DNA of 64,000 nt from Pseudoxanthomonas yeongjuensis (GTDB taxonomy: Bacteria > Pseudomonadota > Gammaproteobacteria > Xanthomonadales > Xanthomonadaceae): assembly GCF_010093345.1 (NCBI RefSeq), contig NZ_PDWT01000005.1:124001-188000 (forward strand), given 5' to 3'. The notes under the pieces were generated by a model. The model was not told where the DNA came from, ran no database searches, and saw only the letters and a list, made by a program, of their open reading frames with translations. Made by a program: the position numbers and the translations under genes. Shown one piece after another: positions 1 through 8,383 of the stretch; position 1 is the first letter of the stretch; each line of letters starts with the position of its first letter.

Positions 1-141
1 GCGGTGAGCCTGGCTGCGATGCAGGTACAGGGTCACCGAGAAGATGGTCAGCTGGGTGAAGACCAGCAGCACCACGAGCATGCCCAGCCAACCAAGCCCG
101 AGCAGGCCTCCGGAAAGGAAGTCGAACAGGAAATCGGGCAT
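1..141 (-). CDS. Acyl-CoA (delta-9) fatty acid desaturase, 5' end only
   Basis: This is the first 47 codons of a gene that runs off the left edge of the window. The peptide begins MPDFLFDFLSGG, has a strongly hydrophobic stretch (about residues 12-35), and ends in HRSQAHR. HRSQAHR matches the first histidine box (HRxxAHR) of membrane-bound acyl-CoA/acyl-lipid desaturases, which bind a di-iron centre and introduce a double bond into acyl chains. The other two histidine boxes would lie outside the window. The start is the ATG at 139-141. It is divergent from the ABC ATPase gene that starts at 290. The identification rests on one motif plus hydrophobicity. Confidence 0.75.
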   Translation of the reverse strand, partial: MPDFLFDFLSGGLLGLGWLGMLVVLLVFTQLTIFSVTLYLHRSQAHR

Positions 142-289
142 TGCAGGGCTCCAGCAGCAGACGGAAGCATCGGTGGATCCGATGCCGATCCAGTGATGAT
201 GGAGTCTGGCCAGGCAAATTTCACCCGTCGCCGGGGTATGGTATTCATCCGCCGCTGTCCCGTCCGCGCCTCCAGAATTCGCCCCTTCC

Positions 290-1123
290 ATGTCCCTGTC
301 CCCCACCGGGATCGCCCCGGATCCCGTTGTTCACCAGCCCCTGATCGAGCTCGACCGCGCCACCGTGGTCCGTGGCGACGCCGCGGTGCTGCACGCGCTG
401 TCGCTGCGCATCGTCGCCGGCCAGCACACCGCGATCCTCGGAGCCAATGGCAGCGGCAAGTCCAGCTTCATCAAGCTGATCAACCGCGAGCTGTATCCGC
501 TGGCGCGCGAGGGCGAATCGCCGGTCAGGGTCATGGGTCTAGATCGCTGGAACGTGAACGAACTGCGCACGCACCTGGGCGTGGTCACCGGCGACCTCGG
601 CCGCGATCTGCTGGAGATGCCGGGACAGGGCGTGGAGGACGCGGTGCTTACCGGCTTCTTCGCCACGCTGATGCTGCACCCGGACGTGGAAATCGACGCC
701 GGGCAGCGCCAGCGCGCGCGCGAAGCACTGGCCCGCGTGGGCGCGACCGCGCTGGCGCCGCGGCGATACGCCGAACTGTCCACCGGCGAAATGCGCCGCG
801 TGCTGATCGCCCGCGCGCTGGTCAACCGCCCGCAGGCGCTGTTGCTGGACGAGCCCACCGCGGGGCTGGATCTGGTGGCGCAGCGCGATTTCCTGGATTT
901 GTTGCGTGGACTGGCACGGCAGGGCATCACCCTGGTGCTGGTGACGCACCACCTGGAGGAAATCATCGCCGAGATCGATCGGGTGATCCTGTTGCGCGCC
1001 GGCAGCGTGCTGGCCGACGGCGCACGCGCGGACGTGCTGACGTCGGAATTGCTTTCGCAGGCCTACGGCGGGCCATTGAGGGTTCGCCGGGAAGGCGACG
1101 CGTATTCGGCCAGTGGCGGATGA
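290..1123 (+). CDS. Stand-alone ABC transporter ATP-binding protein
   Basis: A 277-residue nucleotide-binding domain with all the canonical elements: Walker A GANGSGKS (51-58), signature LSTGE (163-167), Walker B LLLDEP (184-189), D-loop AGLD, and the switch histidine in LVTHH (220). The family couples ATP hydrolysis to transport or, in some stand-alone members, to other roles. No permease or binding protein lies next to it, so the substrate cannot be inferred. It resembles YlmA/ModF-like solitary ATPases, but this is only a family impression. It reads away from the desaturase. Downstream come an inverted-repeat pair and the mutM heptad array. Confidence 0.85.
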   Translation: MSLSPTGIAPDPVVHQPLIELDRATVVRGDAAVLHALSLRIVAGQHTAILGANGSGKSSFIKLINRELYPLAREGESPVRVMGLDRWNVNELRTHLGVVTGDLGRDLLEMPGQGVEDAVLTGFFATLMLHPDVEIDAGQRQRAREALARVGATALAPRRYAELSTGEMRRVLIARALVNRPQALLLDEPTAGLDLVAQRDFLDLLRGLARQGITLVLVTHHLEEIIAEIDRVILLRAGSVLADGARADVLTSELLSQAYGGPLRVRREGDAYSASGG

Positions 1124-1152
1124 TCGTTTTTATTGCCCGTCATTACTTTATT

Positions 1153-1270
1153 GCCCGTCATTCCCGCGCAGGCGGGAATCGCTCATGCTTTGTAAAGTCG
1201 AACAACTCCGGCCCTACAAAGCAAAGGCAGTGAAGCAAGAGCGATTCCCGCCTGCGCGGGAATGACGGGC
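1153..1270. repeat. Inverted pair of dRS3-like 20-mers
   Basis: A 31-nt arm at 1153-1183 returns as its reverse complement at 1240-1270. Each arm contains ATTCCC, eight bases, then GGGAAT (attcccgcgcaggcgggaat), the same layout as the dRS3 repeats of Neisseria. A partial extra copy of the flank (attgcccgtcatt) lies at about 1135-1150. The 56-nt middle has no gene. It may end ABC-ATPase transcription as a large hairpin. Confidence 0.8.
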
Positions 1271-1291
1271 AAAAGCGATTACGCTTCCTCC

Positions 1292-1354
1292 TCACTCCTC
1301 ACTCCTCACTCCTCACTCCTCACTCCTCACTCCTCACTTCTCGTTCCTCACCCC
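1292..1354 (+). repeat. Heptanucleotide tandem array abutting mutM
   Basis: Nine contiguous 7-bp units: TCACTCC six times, then TCACTTC, TCGTTCC and TCACCCC. The last unit ends at the base before the mutM ATG. The array therefore fills the place where a ribosome-binding site would be, and no Shine-Dalgarno sequence is present. A related but more diverged array lies upstream of rdgC (20634-20675). Confidence 0.9.
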
Positions 1355-2167
1355 ATGCCCGAACTGCCCGAAGTCGAAACCACGCGCCGTGGCCTTGACC
1401 CGCACCTCGTGGGCAAGCGCATCCGCCACGTCGTGCTGCGCCGCCCGGACCTGCGCTGGCCGATTCCCTACGACGTGGTCGAGACGCTGCCCGGGCAGCG
1501 CATCGACGCGGTGCGCCGCCGCGCCAAGTACCTGCTGATCGACACGAAGGCCGGCAGCGCACTGCTGCACCTGGGCATGAGCGGCAGCCTGCGTGTGCTG
1601 CCGGAGAAGACCCCGGTCACAACGCACGACCATGTCGACATCGCCATCGCCGGCGGCCGCGTGCTGCGCTTCAACGATCCGCGCCGTTTCGGCTGCCTGC
1701 TGTGGCAGCCCTCCGGCCAGGTTCATGAACTGCTGCAAGCGCTGGGACCTGAACCGCTGTCGGAGGAGTTCGACGGCGAGCACCTGTTCGAACGCAGCCG
1801 CGGGCGCACCGCGCCGGTCAAGACCTTCCTGATGGACCAGCGCGTGGTCGTCGGCGTAGGCAACATCTACGCCGCCGAAAGCCTGTTCCGCGCCGGCATC
1901 TCGCCGCTGCGCGAGGCGGGCAGGGTTTCGCGCGAACGCTACGTGCTGCTGGCGCAGGCGGTGAAGGAAATCCTCGCGTCCGCCATCGCCCGCGGCGGCA
2001 CCACCTTGCGCGACTTCATCAGCCCCGATGGCGCGCCCGGCTACTTCGAACAGGAGCTCTCGGCCTATGGCCGTGGCGGGCAACCCTGCCCCAACTGCGG
2101 CCGCGCGCTCAAATCCGCCGAGATCGGCCAGCGCGCCAGCGTCTGGTGCGGCCACTGCCAGCGCTGA
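1355..2167 (+). CDS. mutM: Formamidopyrimidine-DNA glycosylase (MutM/Fpg)
   Basis: A 270-residue bifunctional glycosylase/AP lyase that removes 8-oxoguanine and formamidopyrimidines from DNA. The N-terminus [14 protein letters not shown] carries the catalytic Pro2 and Glu3, which fixes the start at 1355 because Pro2 must become the free N-terminus. The C-terminal zinc finger is visible as CPNC...CGHC. Length matches the family. The frame is open back to an ATG at 1262 through the heptad array, but such an extension would bury the catalytic proline. Translation appears to lack a Shine-Dalgarno sequence. Confidence 0.97.
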   Translation: MPELPEVETTRRGLDPHLVGKRIRHVVLRRPDLRWPIPYDVVETLPGQRIDAVRRRAKYLLIDTKAGSALLHLGMSGSLRVLPEKTPVTTHDHVDIAIAGGRVLRFNDPRRFGCLLWQPSGQVHELLQALGPEPLSEEFDGEHLFERSRGRTAPVKTFLMDQRVVVGVGNIYAAESLFRAGISPLREAGRVSRERYVLLAQAVKEILASAIARGGTTLRDFISPDGAPGYFEQELSAYGRGGQPCPNCGRALKSAEIGQRASVWCGHCQR

Positions 2168-2234
2168 AGGCGGCGGTCGGCGCCCGATCGGGCGGATGGG
2201 CTATATTCCCTCCCTGCATTTTCGGGGAAGGGCG

Positions 2235-2801
2235 ATGGCGGACTCGGCGGACATCACCGTATGGCTGGACTCGGCGCGCAAGGGCGACCGCGCCGCGCTG
2301 GATCATGTGCTGTCCACGCTCTACCAGGAGCTGCACACCATGGCCCGCCGCCAGTTGTCCGGCCAGCATGGCTACACCCTGGACGCGACCGCGCTGGTCC
2401 ACGAGTCCTACCTGAAGCTGATCGGCAGCAGCGGCAACGCCAAGTTCGACGACCGCGCGCATTTCTTCGCCTACGCCGCTTCGTCGATGCGCAGCGTGGT
2501 CGTGGACTACGCGCGCAACCGCCTGGCGCGCAAGCGCGGCGGCGACCTCAAGCGCGTGGCCGAGATCCCCGAGGACGTGGAAGGCCCATTGCGCATCGAC
2601 GAGGACACCCTGGCCCTGAACGATGCGCTGGACAAGCTCGCCGCCGCCGATGAACGCCTGGCCCAGGTGGTCGAGATGCGTTACTTCGCCGGCCTCTCGG
2701 AACTGGAAATCGCCGAACTCCTGCAACGCTCCGAGCGCAGCATCCGCCGCGACTGGCAGAAGGCGCGGCTGTTCCTGTTGTCGGCGATGCAGGAAGACTG
2801 A
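2235..2801 (+). CDS. ECF sigma factor linked to a Ser/Thr kinase
   Basis: A 188-residue extracytoplasmic-function sigma factor. Region 2 spans about residues 20-95 and a region-4 helix-turn-helix about 130-185 (LSELEIAELLQRSERSIRRDWQKARLFL). In region 2.2 the usual acidic DAED motif reads DATA (residues 50-53), with Thr52 at the position of the usual Glu. This is the condition described for kinase-controlled ECF factors such as EcfP of Vibrio parahaemolyticus. The start at 2235 follows a gggaag ribosome-binding site. The gene ends 24 bp before the kinase gene, so they are probably co-transcribed. No anti-sigma factor is present. Confidence 0.93.
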   Translation: MADSADITVWLDSARKGDRAALDHVLSTLYQELHTMARRQLSGQHGYTLDATALVHESYLKLIGSSGNAKFDDRAHFFAYAASSMRSVVVDYARNRLARKRGGDLKRVAEIPEDVEGPLRIDEDTLALNDALDKLAAADERLAQVVEMRYFAGLSELEIAELLQRSERSIRRDWQKARLFLLSAMQED

Positions 2802-2825
2802 CCCGGCGCCGGCGAATACCGCCCG

Positions 2826-5630
2826 ATGGACGCCGAACGCTGGAAACGACTGTCGCCTCTGCTCGACGTCCTGCTCGAGCTGGAACCGCAGGCGCGCCTG
2901 GCGCAACTGCAACTCCTGCGCGAACAGGACCCCGGCATCGCCGACGAGCTGGAGAAATTGCTGGCCCTGGAGGACGGCAACGGCGACTTCATGGACAAGC
3001 CGCTGCTGGACAAGCCGGGGCAACCGCAGGTCGACACCCTGGTCGGGCCTTACCGCATGGAAGTGCTGCTGGGCGAAGGCGGCATGGGCATGGTCTGGCT
3101 GGCCGCGCGCGCCGACGGCCTGTACCAGCGCAAGGTCGCACTGAAGCTGCTGCGCCCCGGCCTGGCCGATCCCAACCTGCGCCTGCGCTTCAGCCGTGAG
3201 CGCGAGATCCTGGCGCGCCTGGCCCACCCCAACATCGCGCGCCTGCTGGATGCGGGCATCGGCAGCGAAGGCCAGCCGTACCTGGCCCTGGAGTACGTGG
3301 AAGGCATCCCCATCACCGACTATTGCCTGGTCCACGGCCTGTCGGTGGACACGCGACTGAAGCTGTTCCTGCAGGTCTGCGAAGCGGTCAGCCACGCCCA
3401 CGCCAACCTGATCGTGCACCGCGACCTCAAGCCTTCCAACATCTTGGTCACGCCCACCGGCGAAGTGCGCCTGCTCGATTTCGGCATCGCCAAACTGCTC
3501 GACGATCCCGAGCCGGCGCCGGTGCACCCGCGCACCGAAGTGCGCGCCTTCACCCTGCACTACGCCGCCCCGGAGCAGGTGCGCGGCGAGCTGGTCACGA
3601 CCATGACCGATGTGTATTCGCTGGGCGTGGTGCTGTACGAACTGCTGGCCGGGACCAAGCCGTACCGGCTGCGCCGGCAGACCGACGCCGAATGGGAGCA
3701 GGCGATCCTCGCGGTCGAGCCGCTCAAGCCTTCCATCGCCTCGCAACGCGCCACCGACGGCAGCCGCGACAACAGCCCGGAAGCGCGGCGCCAGGCGCGC
3801 CGGCTCGGCGGCGATCTGGACAACATCGTTCTCAAGGCCCTGGCCAAGCAGCCCGAGCAACGCTATGCCTCGGTCGAGGCATTCTCCCAGGATCTGCAGC
3901 GGCACCTGCAAGGCCGTCCGGTGCAGGCGCGGCCGCAAAGCTGGGGCTACCGCTTGCGCAAATACGCTTCGCGCCATCGTTGGGCGCTGGCCTTCGGCGG
4001 CATGGCCGGCTGCGTATTGCTGGCCGCGCTGGCCGCCAGCGTCTGGCAGGGCCGCCAGGCGATGCGCGAAACCGCGCGCGCCCAGGCCATGCAGGACTTC
4101 GTGATCGGCCTGTTCGACAACGCCGGCGTGGCCCAGCAGGGCAACATCTTCGACGCGCGCAAGCTGCTGGTCGCCGGCGAGCGCCGCGGCGAACGCGAAC
4201 TGGCCGGGCAGCCGCTGGCCCATGCCGAACTGCTCGGCGTGATCGCGCGCCTGCGCATCGGCCTGGGCGATTACCAGGAGGCGCTGCAGTTGCTCGAACG
4301 GCAGGACACGCTGCTGGCGCAACTCGCCTCCGCACCGCCGGCACTGAAACTGGAAGCGGTGACCGAGCGCGGCCGTGCCCTGTATCTACTGGACCGCGCG
4401 CGCGACTGCCTGGCCACGATGACCCCTGCCGAAGCCGACCTTTCCCGCATCGCCTCGCAGATGCCGCAGCAGGAAGCCGACTTCCTGTCCCAGTACGGAC
4501 GCTGCCGGCGCGTGATCGGCGAACGCCAGGCCGCGCAGCAGCTGTTCGAGCGTTCGCTGGCATTGCGCCGCACGGTGAAGGACCAGAGCGGCATCGCCGA
4601 GAACCTGTACGACCTGGCCCTGGTCGACAACGACCTGGGGCGCAACGACCATGCCCTGGCCGGTTACGACCGGGCGCTGGCCCACCTGCACAAATATGTC
4701 GGCACCCGCAACGCGCTGGCCGCGACCATCCAGGACAGCAGGGGACGCCTGCTGCGGGCCCGCGGCGACACTGCCGCCGCGCAAGCCACGTTCCAGGAGG
4801 CCTTGACCATCGCCGAGGAGATCCACGGCGAACAGCATCCGGTCACCCTGGGCATACGCAGGCAGCTGGTCGCGCTGCAGGTCGACCAGGAGAACTACGC
4901 CAGGGCGGAACGGCAGATCATCCCCTTGCTGGAACTGACCGAGAAGGCCCTGGGCCCGGCTCATCGCGAAACCGGACTGGCGTGGAATACCCGCGGCGTG
5001 ATCGCCTGGCAACGCGGGCGCCTTGGCGAAGCGGTCGCCGATGTCGGCCGGGCCGTGCGTATCTGGCGCGGCCCGAACGGATCGCAGAACCTGCATGGCG
5101 GCCTGTTCGTCTACGGCATGGTCCTGCACGCGGCCGGGCGCGAGGAAGAGGCGCTCAAGGCCCTGCGCGAATCGCGGGCGATACGCGCCGCGCAATACGG
5201 CGCCAGCCATGCGTTGATCGGCGACACCGACCGCATGATCGGGGAAGTGCTGGCCAGCCAGGGCAGGTCCGCCGAAGCCACCGCCTATTTCGACCGTGCG
5301 GTGAAGCTGACAAGGGTGGGTTACGGACCGGAAAACCCCAACACCCTGGTCGCGGAACTTTCCATGGCGCGCCAGCTCGCGCGCAACGGCCAGGCCGCCA
5401 TCGCGCTCAAGCAACTGGACGCCTTGGCGCTCCACCCTGGAACCGGCAGCGAGATTCCCAAGCTGCACTGGCGGGCGCGGGCCTATGCCGGCGAAGTACG
5501 CTGCCGCAGCGGCCAGCGCGAGCGCGCGAGGCGCGAACTGGATGCGCTTATCGAGGAACTGCGCGCTGCCCGGCCCGATGGCGGCGTGATCACCCGCGAA
5601 GCGCTGGCGATCCGCGCGGCCTGCGGCTGA
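2826..5630 (+). CDS. Membrane Ser/Thr protein kinase with C-terminal TPR repeats
   Basis: A 934-residue Hanks-type kinase. A helical N-terminal segment (1-70) is followed by the kinase domain with glycine loop GEGGMG (83-88), Lys107 in VALK, catalytic HRDLKPSN (198-205), DFG (218-220) and APE (248-250). One transmembrane helix (about 387-407) comes next, then some 500 residues of tetratricopeptide repeats, probably extracytoplasmic. All catalytic residues are present. By position it should act on the ECF sigma factor encoded just upstream, with the TPR region as candidate sensor. The signal sensed is unknown. Confidence 0.95.
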   Translation: MDAERWKRLSPLLDVLLELEPQARLAQLQLLREQDPGIADELEKLLALEDGNGDFMDKPLLDKPGQPQVDTLVGPYRMEVLLGEGGMGMVWLAARADGLYQRKVALKLLRPGLADPNLRLRFSREREILARLAHPNIARLLDAGIGSEGQPYLALEYVEGIPITDYCLVHGLSVDTRLKLFLQVCEAVSHAHANLIVHRDLKPSNILVTPTGEVRLLDFGIAKLLDDPEPAPVHPRTEVRAFTLHYAAPEQVRGELVTTMTDVYSLGVVLYELLAGTKPYRLRRQTDAEWEQAILAVEPLKPSIASQRATDGSRDNSPEARRQARRLGGDLDNIVLKALAKQPEQRYASVEAFSQDLQRHLQGRPVQARPQSWGYRLRKYASRHRWALAFGGMAGCVLLAALAASVWQGRQAMRETARAQAMQDFVIGLFDNAGVAQQGNIFDARKLLVAGERRGERELAGQPLAHAELLGVIARLRIGLGDYQEALQLLERQDTLLAQLASAPPALKLEAVTERGRALYLLDRARDCLATMTPAEADLSRIASQMPQQEADFLSQYGRCRRVIGERQAAQQLFERSLALRRTVKDQSGIAENLYDLALVDNDLGRNDHALAGYDRALAHLHKYVGTRNALAATIQDSRGRLLRARGDTAAAQATFQEALTIAEEIHGEQHPVTLGIRRQLVALQVDQENYARAERQIIPLLELTEKALGPAHRETGLAWNTRGVIAWQRGRLGEAVADVGRAVRIWRGPNGSQNLHGGLFVYGMVLHAAGREEEALKALRESRAIRAAQYGASHALIGDTDRMIGEVLASQGRSAEATAYFDRAVKLTRVGYGPENPNTLVAELSMARQLARNGQAAIALKQLDALALHPGTGSEIPKLHWRARAYAGEVRCRSGQRERARRELDALIEELRAARPDGGVITREALAIRAACG

Positions 5631-5682
5631 GCGGCCCCGCCAGACCACGACCCTGTCCCCCCAAGGAGACTTCCTTCGGGGC

Positions 5683-5759
5683 GTAGGAGCGCCCATGGGC
5701 GCGAGCTTCTCGTTCCGATCGCAAGAAGATCAAGAGCTCGCGCCCATGGGCGCTCCTAC
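5683..5759. repeat. GTAG inverted repeat (REPIN-like), stem variant GCGCCCATGGGCGC
   Basis: GTAGGAGCGCCCATGGGCGCGAG on the left returns as its reverse complement on the right, with about 30 nt between. Each arm contains its own smaller palindrome. It lies between the convergent ends of the kinase and tdk genes. Read on the minus strand, its terminal GTAG supplies the TAG stop codon of tdk. Confidence 0.9.
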
Positions 5760-6382
5760 AAAGAGAACGACAGCGAAGTCTGCAGCGGATCGATGCTGCC
5801 CTCGCCGCGCGCGATCTTCTTGTATTCGGCCCGGCTGACCGACACGTAACGTTCGTTGCCGCCTATTTCCACCTGCGGCCCGTCCTGCACCGCACGGCCC
5901 TGCGCATCCACGCGCACGGTCATGATCGCCTTCTTGCCGGTGTGGCAGATGGTCTTGATCTCGGTCAGTTCGTCGGCCCAGGCCAGCAGGTATTGGCTGC
6001 CCTCGAAAAGTTCGCCGCGGAAGTCGGTGCGCAGGCCGTAACAGAGCACTGGGATGCGCAACCGGTCGACCACTTCGCTCAATTGCCAGACCTGGGCGCG
6101 CGACAGGAACTGGGCTTCGTCCACCAGCACGCAATCGAGCTTGCCGTGCGCGGCGATGTCATCGCCGACCAGTCGCTCCAGGTCCGCGTCGCGATCGAAC
6201 GCGATCCCCTCCGCGCTCAAGCCGATCCGCGAGGCGACCACGCCGCTGCCGGCGCGATGGTCCAGGCGCGGGGTCAGGATCATCACCCGCATGCCGCGCT
6301 CGCGATAATTGTGCGCCGACTGCAGCAGCGTGGTGGTCTTGCCGGCGTTCATCGCCGAATAATAGAAATAGAGCTTGGCCAT
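5756..6382 (-). CDS. tdk: Thymidine kinase
   Basis: A 208-residue type II thymidine kinase, which phosphorylates thymidine to dTMP in pyrimidine salvage. Visible motifs are the P-loop SAMNAGKT (9-16), the VDEAQF segment with the catalytic Glu, CYGLRTDF, and the substrate-binding region [12 protein letters not shown]. Compared with the E. coli enzyme, two zinc-binding cysteines appear replaced (ICHTG instead of ICFCG; YVSVSR instead of YVSVCR), so the structural zinc site is probably lost. The stop codon TAG is part of the GTAG end of a repeat. Confidence 0.96.
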   Translation of the reverse strand: MAKLYFYYSAMNAGKTTTLLQSAHNYRERGMRVMILTPRLDHRAGSGVVASRIGLSAEGIAFDRDADLERLVGDDIAAHGKLDCVLVDEAQFLSRAQVWQLSEVVDRLRIPVLCYGLRTDFRGELFEGSQYLLAWADELTEIKTICHTGKKAIMTVRVDAQGRAVQDGPQVEIGGNERYVSVSRAEYKKIARGEGSIDPLQTSLSFSL

Positions 6383-6414
6383 GCGCCAATTCTATCGCCG
6401 CGCCAGCGGCACGG

Positions 6415-7149
6415 TCATTCCTTTGCCGGCGCGACCTGCTCGACATCGCCCACGTCGACCTCGCCCCTGGGCGGAGCGCTCCAGATCTGGTCCTGCCAGA
6501 CCTGATACTGCACCGGATCCCAGAACTTCGGCGCCAGGAATCGATGGACCGGGATGCTCGCCATTCCACCCCCGGGTGCTGGAAACCTGATCTCCCTGGG
6601 CCTGCCAATGCTCATGCTCGAGCGCTTGCGGCTCTGCTCCGCCTTGACCAGGAACCTGGCCATGCGCGGCCGTGCTACCGCATCGGCGTATTCCGACAGC
6701 AAGGACTGGCCATCATGCAGCGCACGTGCACGATCAACCTCCGACAACTGTCGCCAGTATTGTTCGCGCAGTCGCAGGAACGACGGGTATCCGCGTTCCG
6801 CCGCCAGATCGGCCCAGGCATAGGCCAAGGCCCGGTCGACCGGTACGCCGCGGCCCTGCCACAGCATTTCGGCGACCATCGCTTGCGAAGCCTTGTCCGC
6901 ATAGCGGGAGGCCGTCCTGAAATGCTCCATCGCCCGGCCATAATCGCCAGCCTCGTAGGCAACCCAACCTTCGTACCTGTATTTGAGATCGGGGTGGGCA
7001 TTGAGGAAAGTGCGCGTGCTCATCACGCTCTGATCTTTGCGGTCGATGTCGCCGCCTGTCTTGCCCGATCCCACGGCAGGCGGCGCAATCGCCGCGATCA
7101 GCAGCCCGGCCAGTACGAATCTGCTGCGCAACCGACGCTTCGCATGCAT
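6415..7149 (-). CDS. Secreted Sel1-like repeat protein, copy A
   Basis: A 244-residue protein with a cleavable signal peptide (MHAKRRLRSRFVLAGLLIAA, then Ala/Pro). The middle carries Sel1/TPR-type helical repeats (YGRAMEHFRTASRYADKASQ, and GRGVPVDRALAYAWADLAAERG). The tail contains the motif WQDQIWSAP...EVDVGDVEQ. The start at 7149 follows a gaggag ribosome-binding site. It is a tandem paralog of the next gene upstream (7259-8065), sharing both the repeat region and the tail. Sel1 repeats usually mediate protein-protein contacts. The partner and role are unknown. Confidence 0.8.
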   Translation of the reverse strand: MHAKRRLRSRFVLAGLLIAAIAPPAVGSGKTGGDIDRKDQSVMSTRTFLNAHPDLKYRYEGWVAYEAGDYGRAMEHFRTASRYADKASQAMVAEMLWQGRGVPVDRALAYAWADLAAERGYPSFLRLREQYWRQLSEVDRARALHDGQSLLSEYADAVARPRMARFLVKAEQSRKRSSMSIGRPREIRFPAPGGGMASIPVHRFLAPKFWDPVQYQVWQDQIWSAPPRGEVDVGDVEQVAPAKE

Positions 7150-7258
7150 GCTCGCCAACTCCTCTTCGGTGCTTCCTGCGGCCAGTTGGACATGCAATCG
7201 CCGCTTCGTCAATCGCCGTGATCGCCCGGCTTGCGCATGGGTTTGCCGCGCAGATGCA

Positions 7259-8065
7259 TTACCGCGGCGGCTCGTTCCCCGAATCGGGCGGCGACGTCTT
7301 GCCCGCCTGCTGTACGTCGCCCACTTCCACCCGGCCCTTGCGCGCATCGGGTGCATCCCAGATCTGGTCCTGCCATTCGAAATACTTGTCCGCCTGCCAG
7401 TACTTGGGCGCGTAGTACTCGTCGGCGCGGATGCTCATGCCGCTGCCGGCATTGGGACCGGTGAAGGGAATGATCTCGAGGTTGCCGACGAATCCCACGC
7501 GGCTGCCGGTGACGCTGCGCTCCTTGCGCAGGACCTTGGCCATGCGCACCTTGGCCACGTCGTCGCCATATTCCGCCAGCAGCGCCTGGCCACGCTCGAT
7601 CGCCTTGCGTTGTCCCTCGGCATCGAGCTTTTCCCAATACTGTTCGCGCAGGATCACGAAGTTGGAATAGAAGCGCTCGGCGGCCAGATCCATCCACGCG
7701 TAACCCAGTTCACGATCCTGGGGAACGCCGATGCCCTTCCAGTACATTTCCGCGATCATCGCCTGCGCCGGCTTATCGGCGTAGCGCGCGGCGCGTTGGA
7801 AATGCTGCATGGCCTCGCCGTAGTTCTTGTTGGCGTAGGCATGCAGGCCTTCGCGGCGCCAGCGCAGGTCGGGGTGCGCCGACAGGAAGCCCTCGGTCAT
7901 CAGTTCGGGGGAAATCCCGGGCTCGCCCACGAAATTCCCCTGCTTCGGCCGCTCGACCGGGCCCTGCCATTCGGCCCTGGAGGGCTGGGCGCTCTCCTGC
8001 TGCTGCGCGGCGAGCACGTGTGCGCATGTCAATACGAGCATCGTGGCGACCATGTATTTCTTCAT
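7259..8065 (-). CDS. Secreted Sel1-like repeat protein, copy B
   Basis: A 268-residue paralog of the downstream gene. The signal peptide MKKYMVATMLVLTCAHVLA is followed by a linker, the conserved LSAHPDLRWRREG segment, Sel1/TPR repeats (GEAMQHFQRAARYADKPAQ; GIGVPQDRELGYAWMDLAAER) and the tail motif WQDQIWDAP...VEVGDVQQ. The two copies lie 109 bp apart on the same strand, which suggests tandem duplication followed by divergence. The start at 8065 follows a ggaaggga ribosome-binding site. Probably periplasmic. Function unknown. Confidence 0.82.
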   Translation of the reverse strand: MKKYMVATMLVLTCAHVLAAQQQESAQPSRAEWQGPVERPKQGNFVGEPGISPELMTEGFLSAHPDLRWRREGLHAYANKNYGEAMQHFQRAARYADKPAQAMIAEMYWKGIGVPQDRELGYAWMDLAAERFYSNFVILREQYWEKLDAEGQRKAIERGQALLAEYGDDVAKVRMAKVLRKERSVTGSRVGFVGNLEIIPFTGPNAGSGMSIRADEYYAPKYWQADKYFEWQDQIWDAPDARKGRVEVGDVQQAGKTSPPDSGNEPPR

Positions 8066-8383
8066 GCTGATTCCCTTCCTGGCGGGCTTGCGTAATGTCG
8101 ATGCGCCGATCCACGGTGCGCGCGCCTTGCGTACGCACGCATTCCACCCGATACGGCGCAAGAGGAGGCTTCGTCGCAAGCCCTGTCCCCTACTGGACGC
8201 GCTGGCGCAACGATTCCAATGCCATGGGCTATTGCAGGGTGGCCCCGGAAGCCGGGTCCGGCCAGTGAAGCAAGTAATAGTGCTGTTCGGGCACGATCGG
8301 GTTCCCATCCGGGACCGCGCATCCCTTGTCGTGCGGCTGGGGCCGTGGCTTCAGTACAATGCGCGACCCCGCAGGCGGTTTCC
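8066..8383. other. Divergent promoter region between the Sel1 gene and rep
   Basis: About 320 bp without a convincing gene. The overlapping reading frames here have the Arg/Pro-rich composition of non-coding frames in GC-rich DNA. A TACAAT hexamer at 8355-8360, about 24 bp before the rep start, could be a -10 box, but I see no good -35 partner. No RNA gene or repeat is recognisable. Confidence 0.5.

Noticed and set aside
1292-1354. Heptad array considered as a CRISPR or coding repeat
   Set aside because: There are no spacers, the units are 7 bp and contiguous, and the encoded peptide would block the catalytic N-terminal proline of MutM.
2109-4322. A 737-codon open frame on the minus strand across the sigma factor and kinase genes
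   Set aside because: It is antisense to two clearly identified genes, has the His/Gln/Ala/Arg-rich composition of antisense frames in GC-rich DNA, and shows no family motif.
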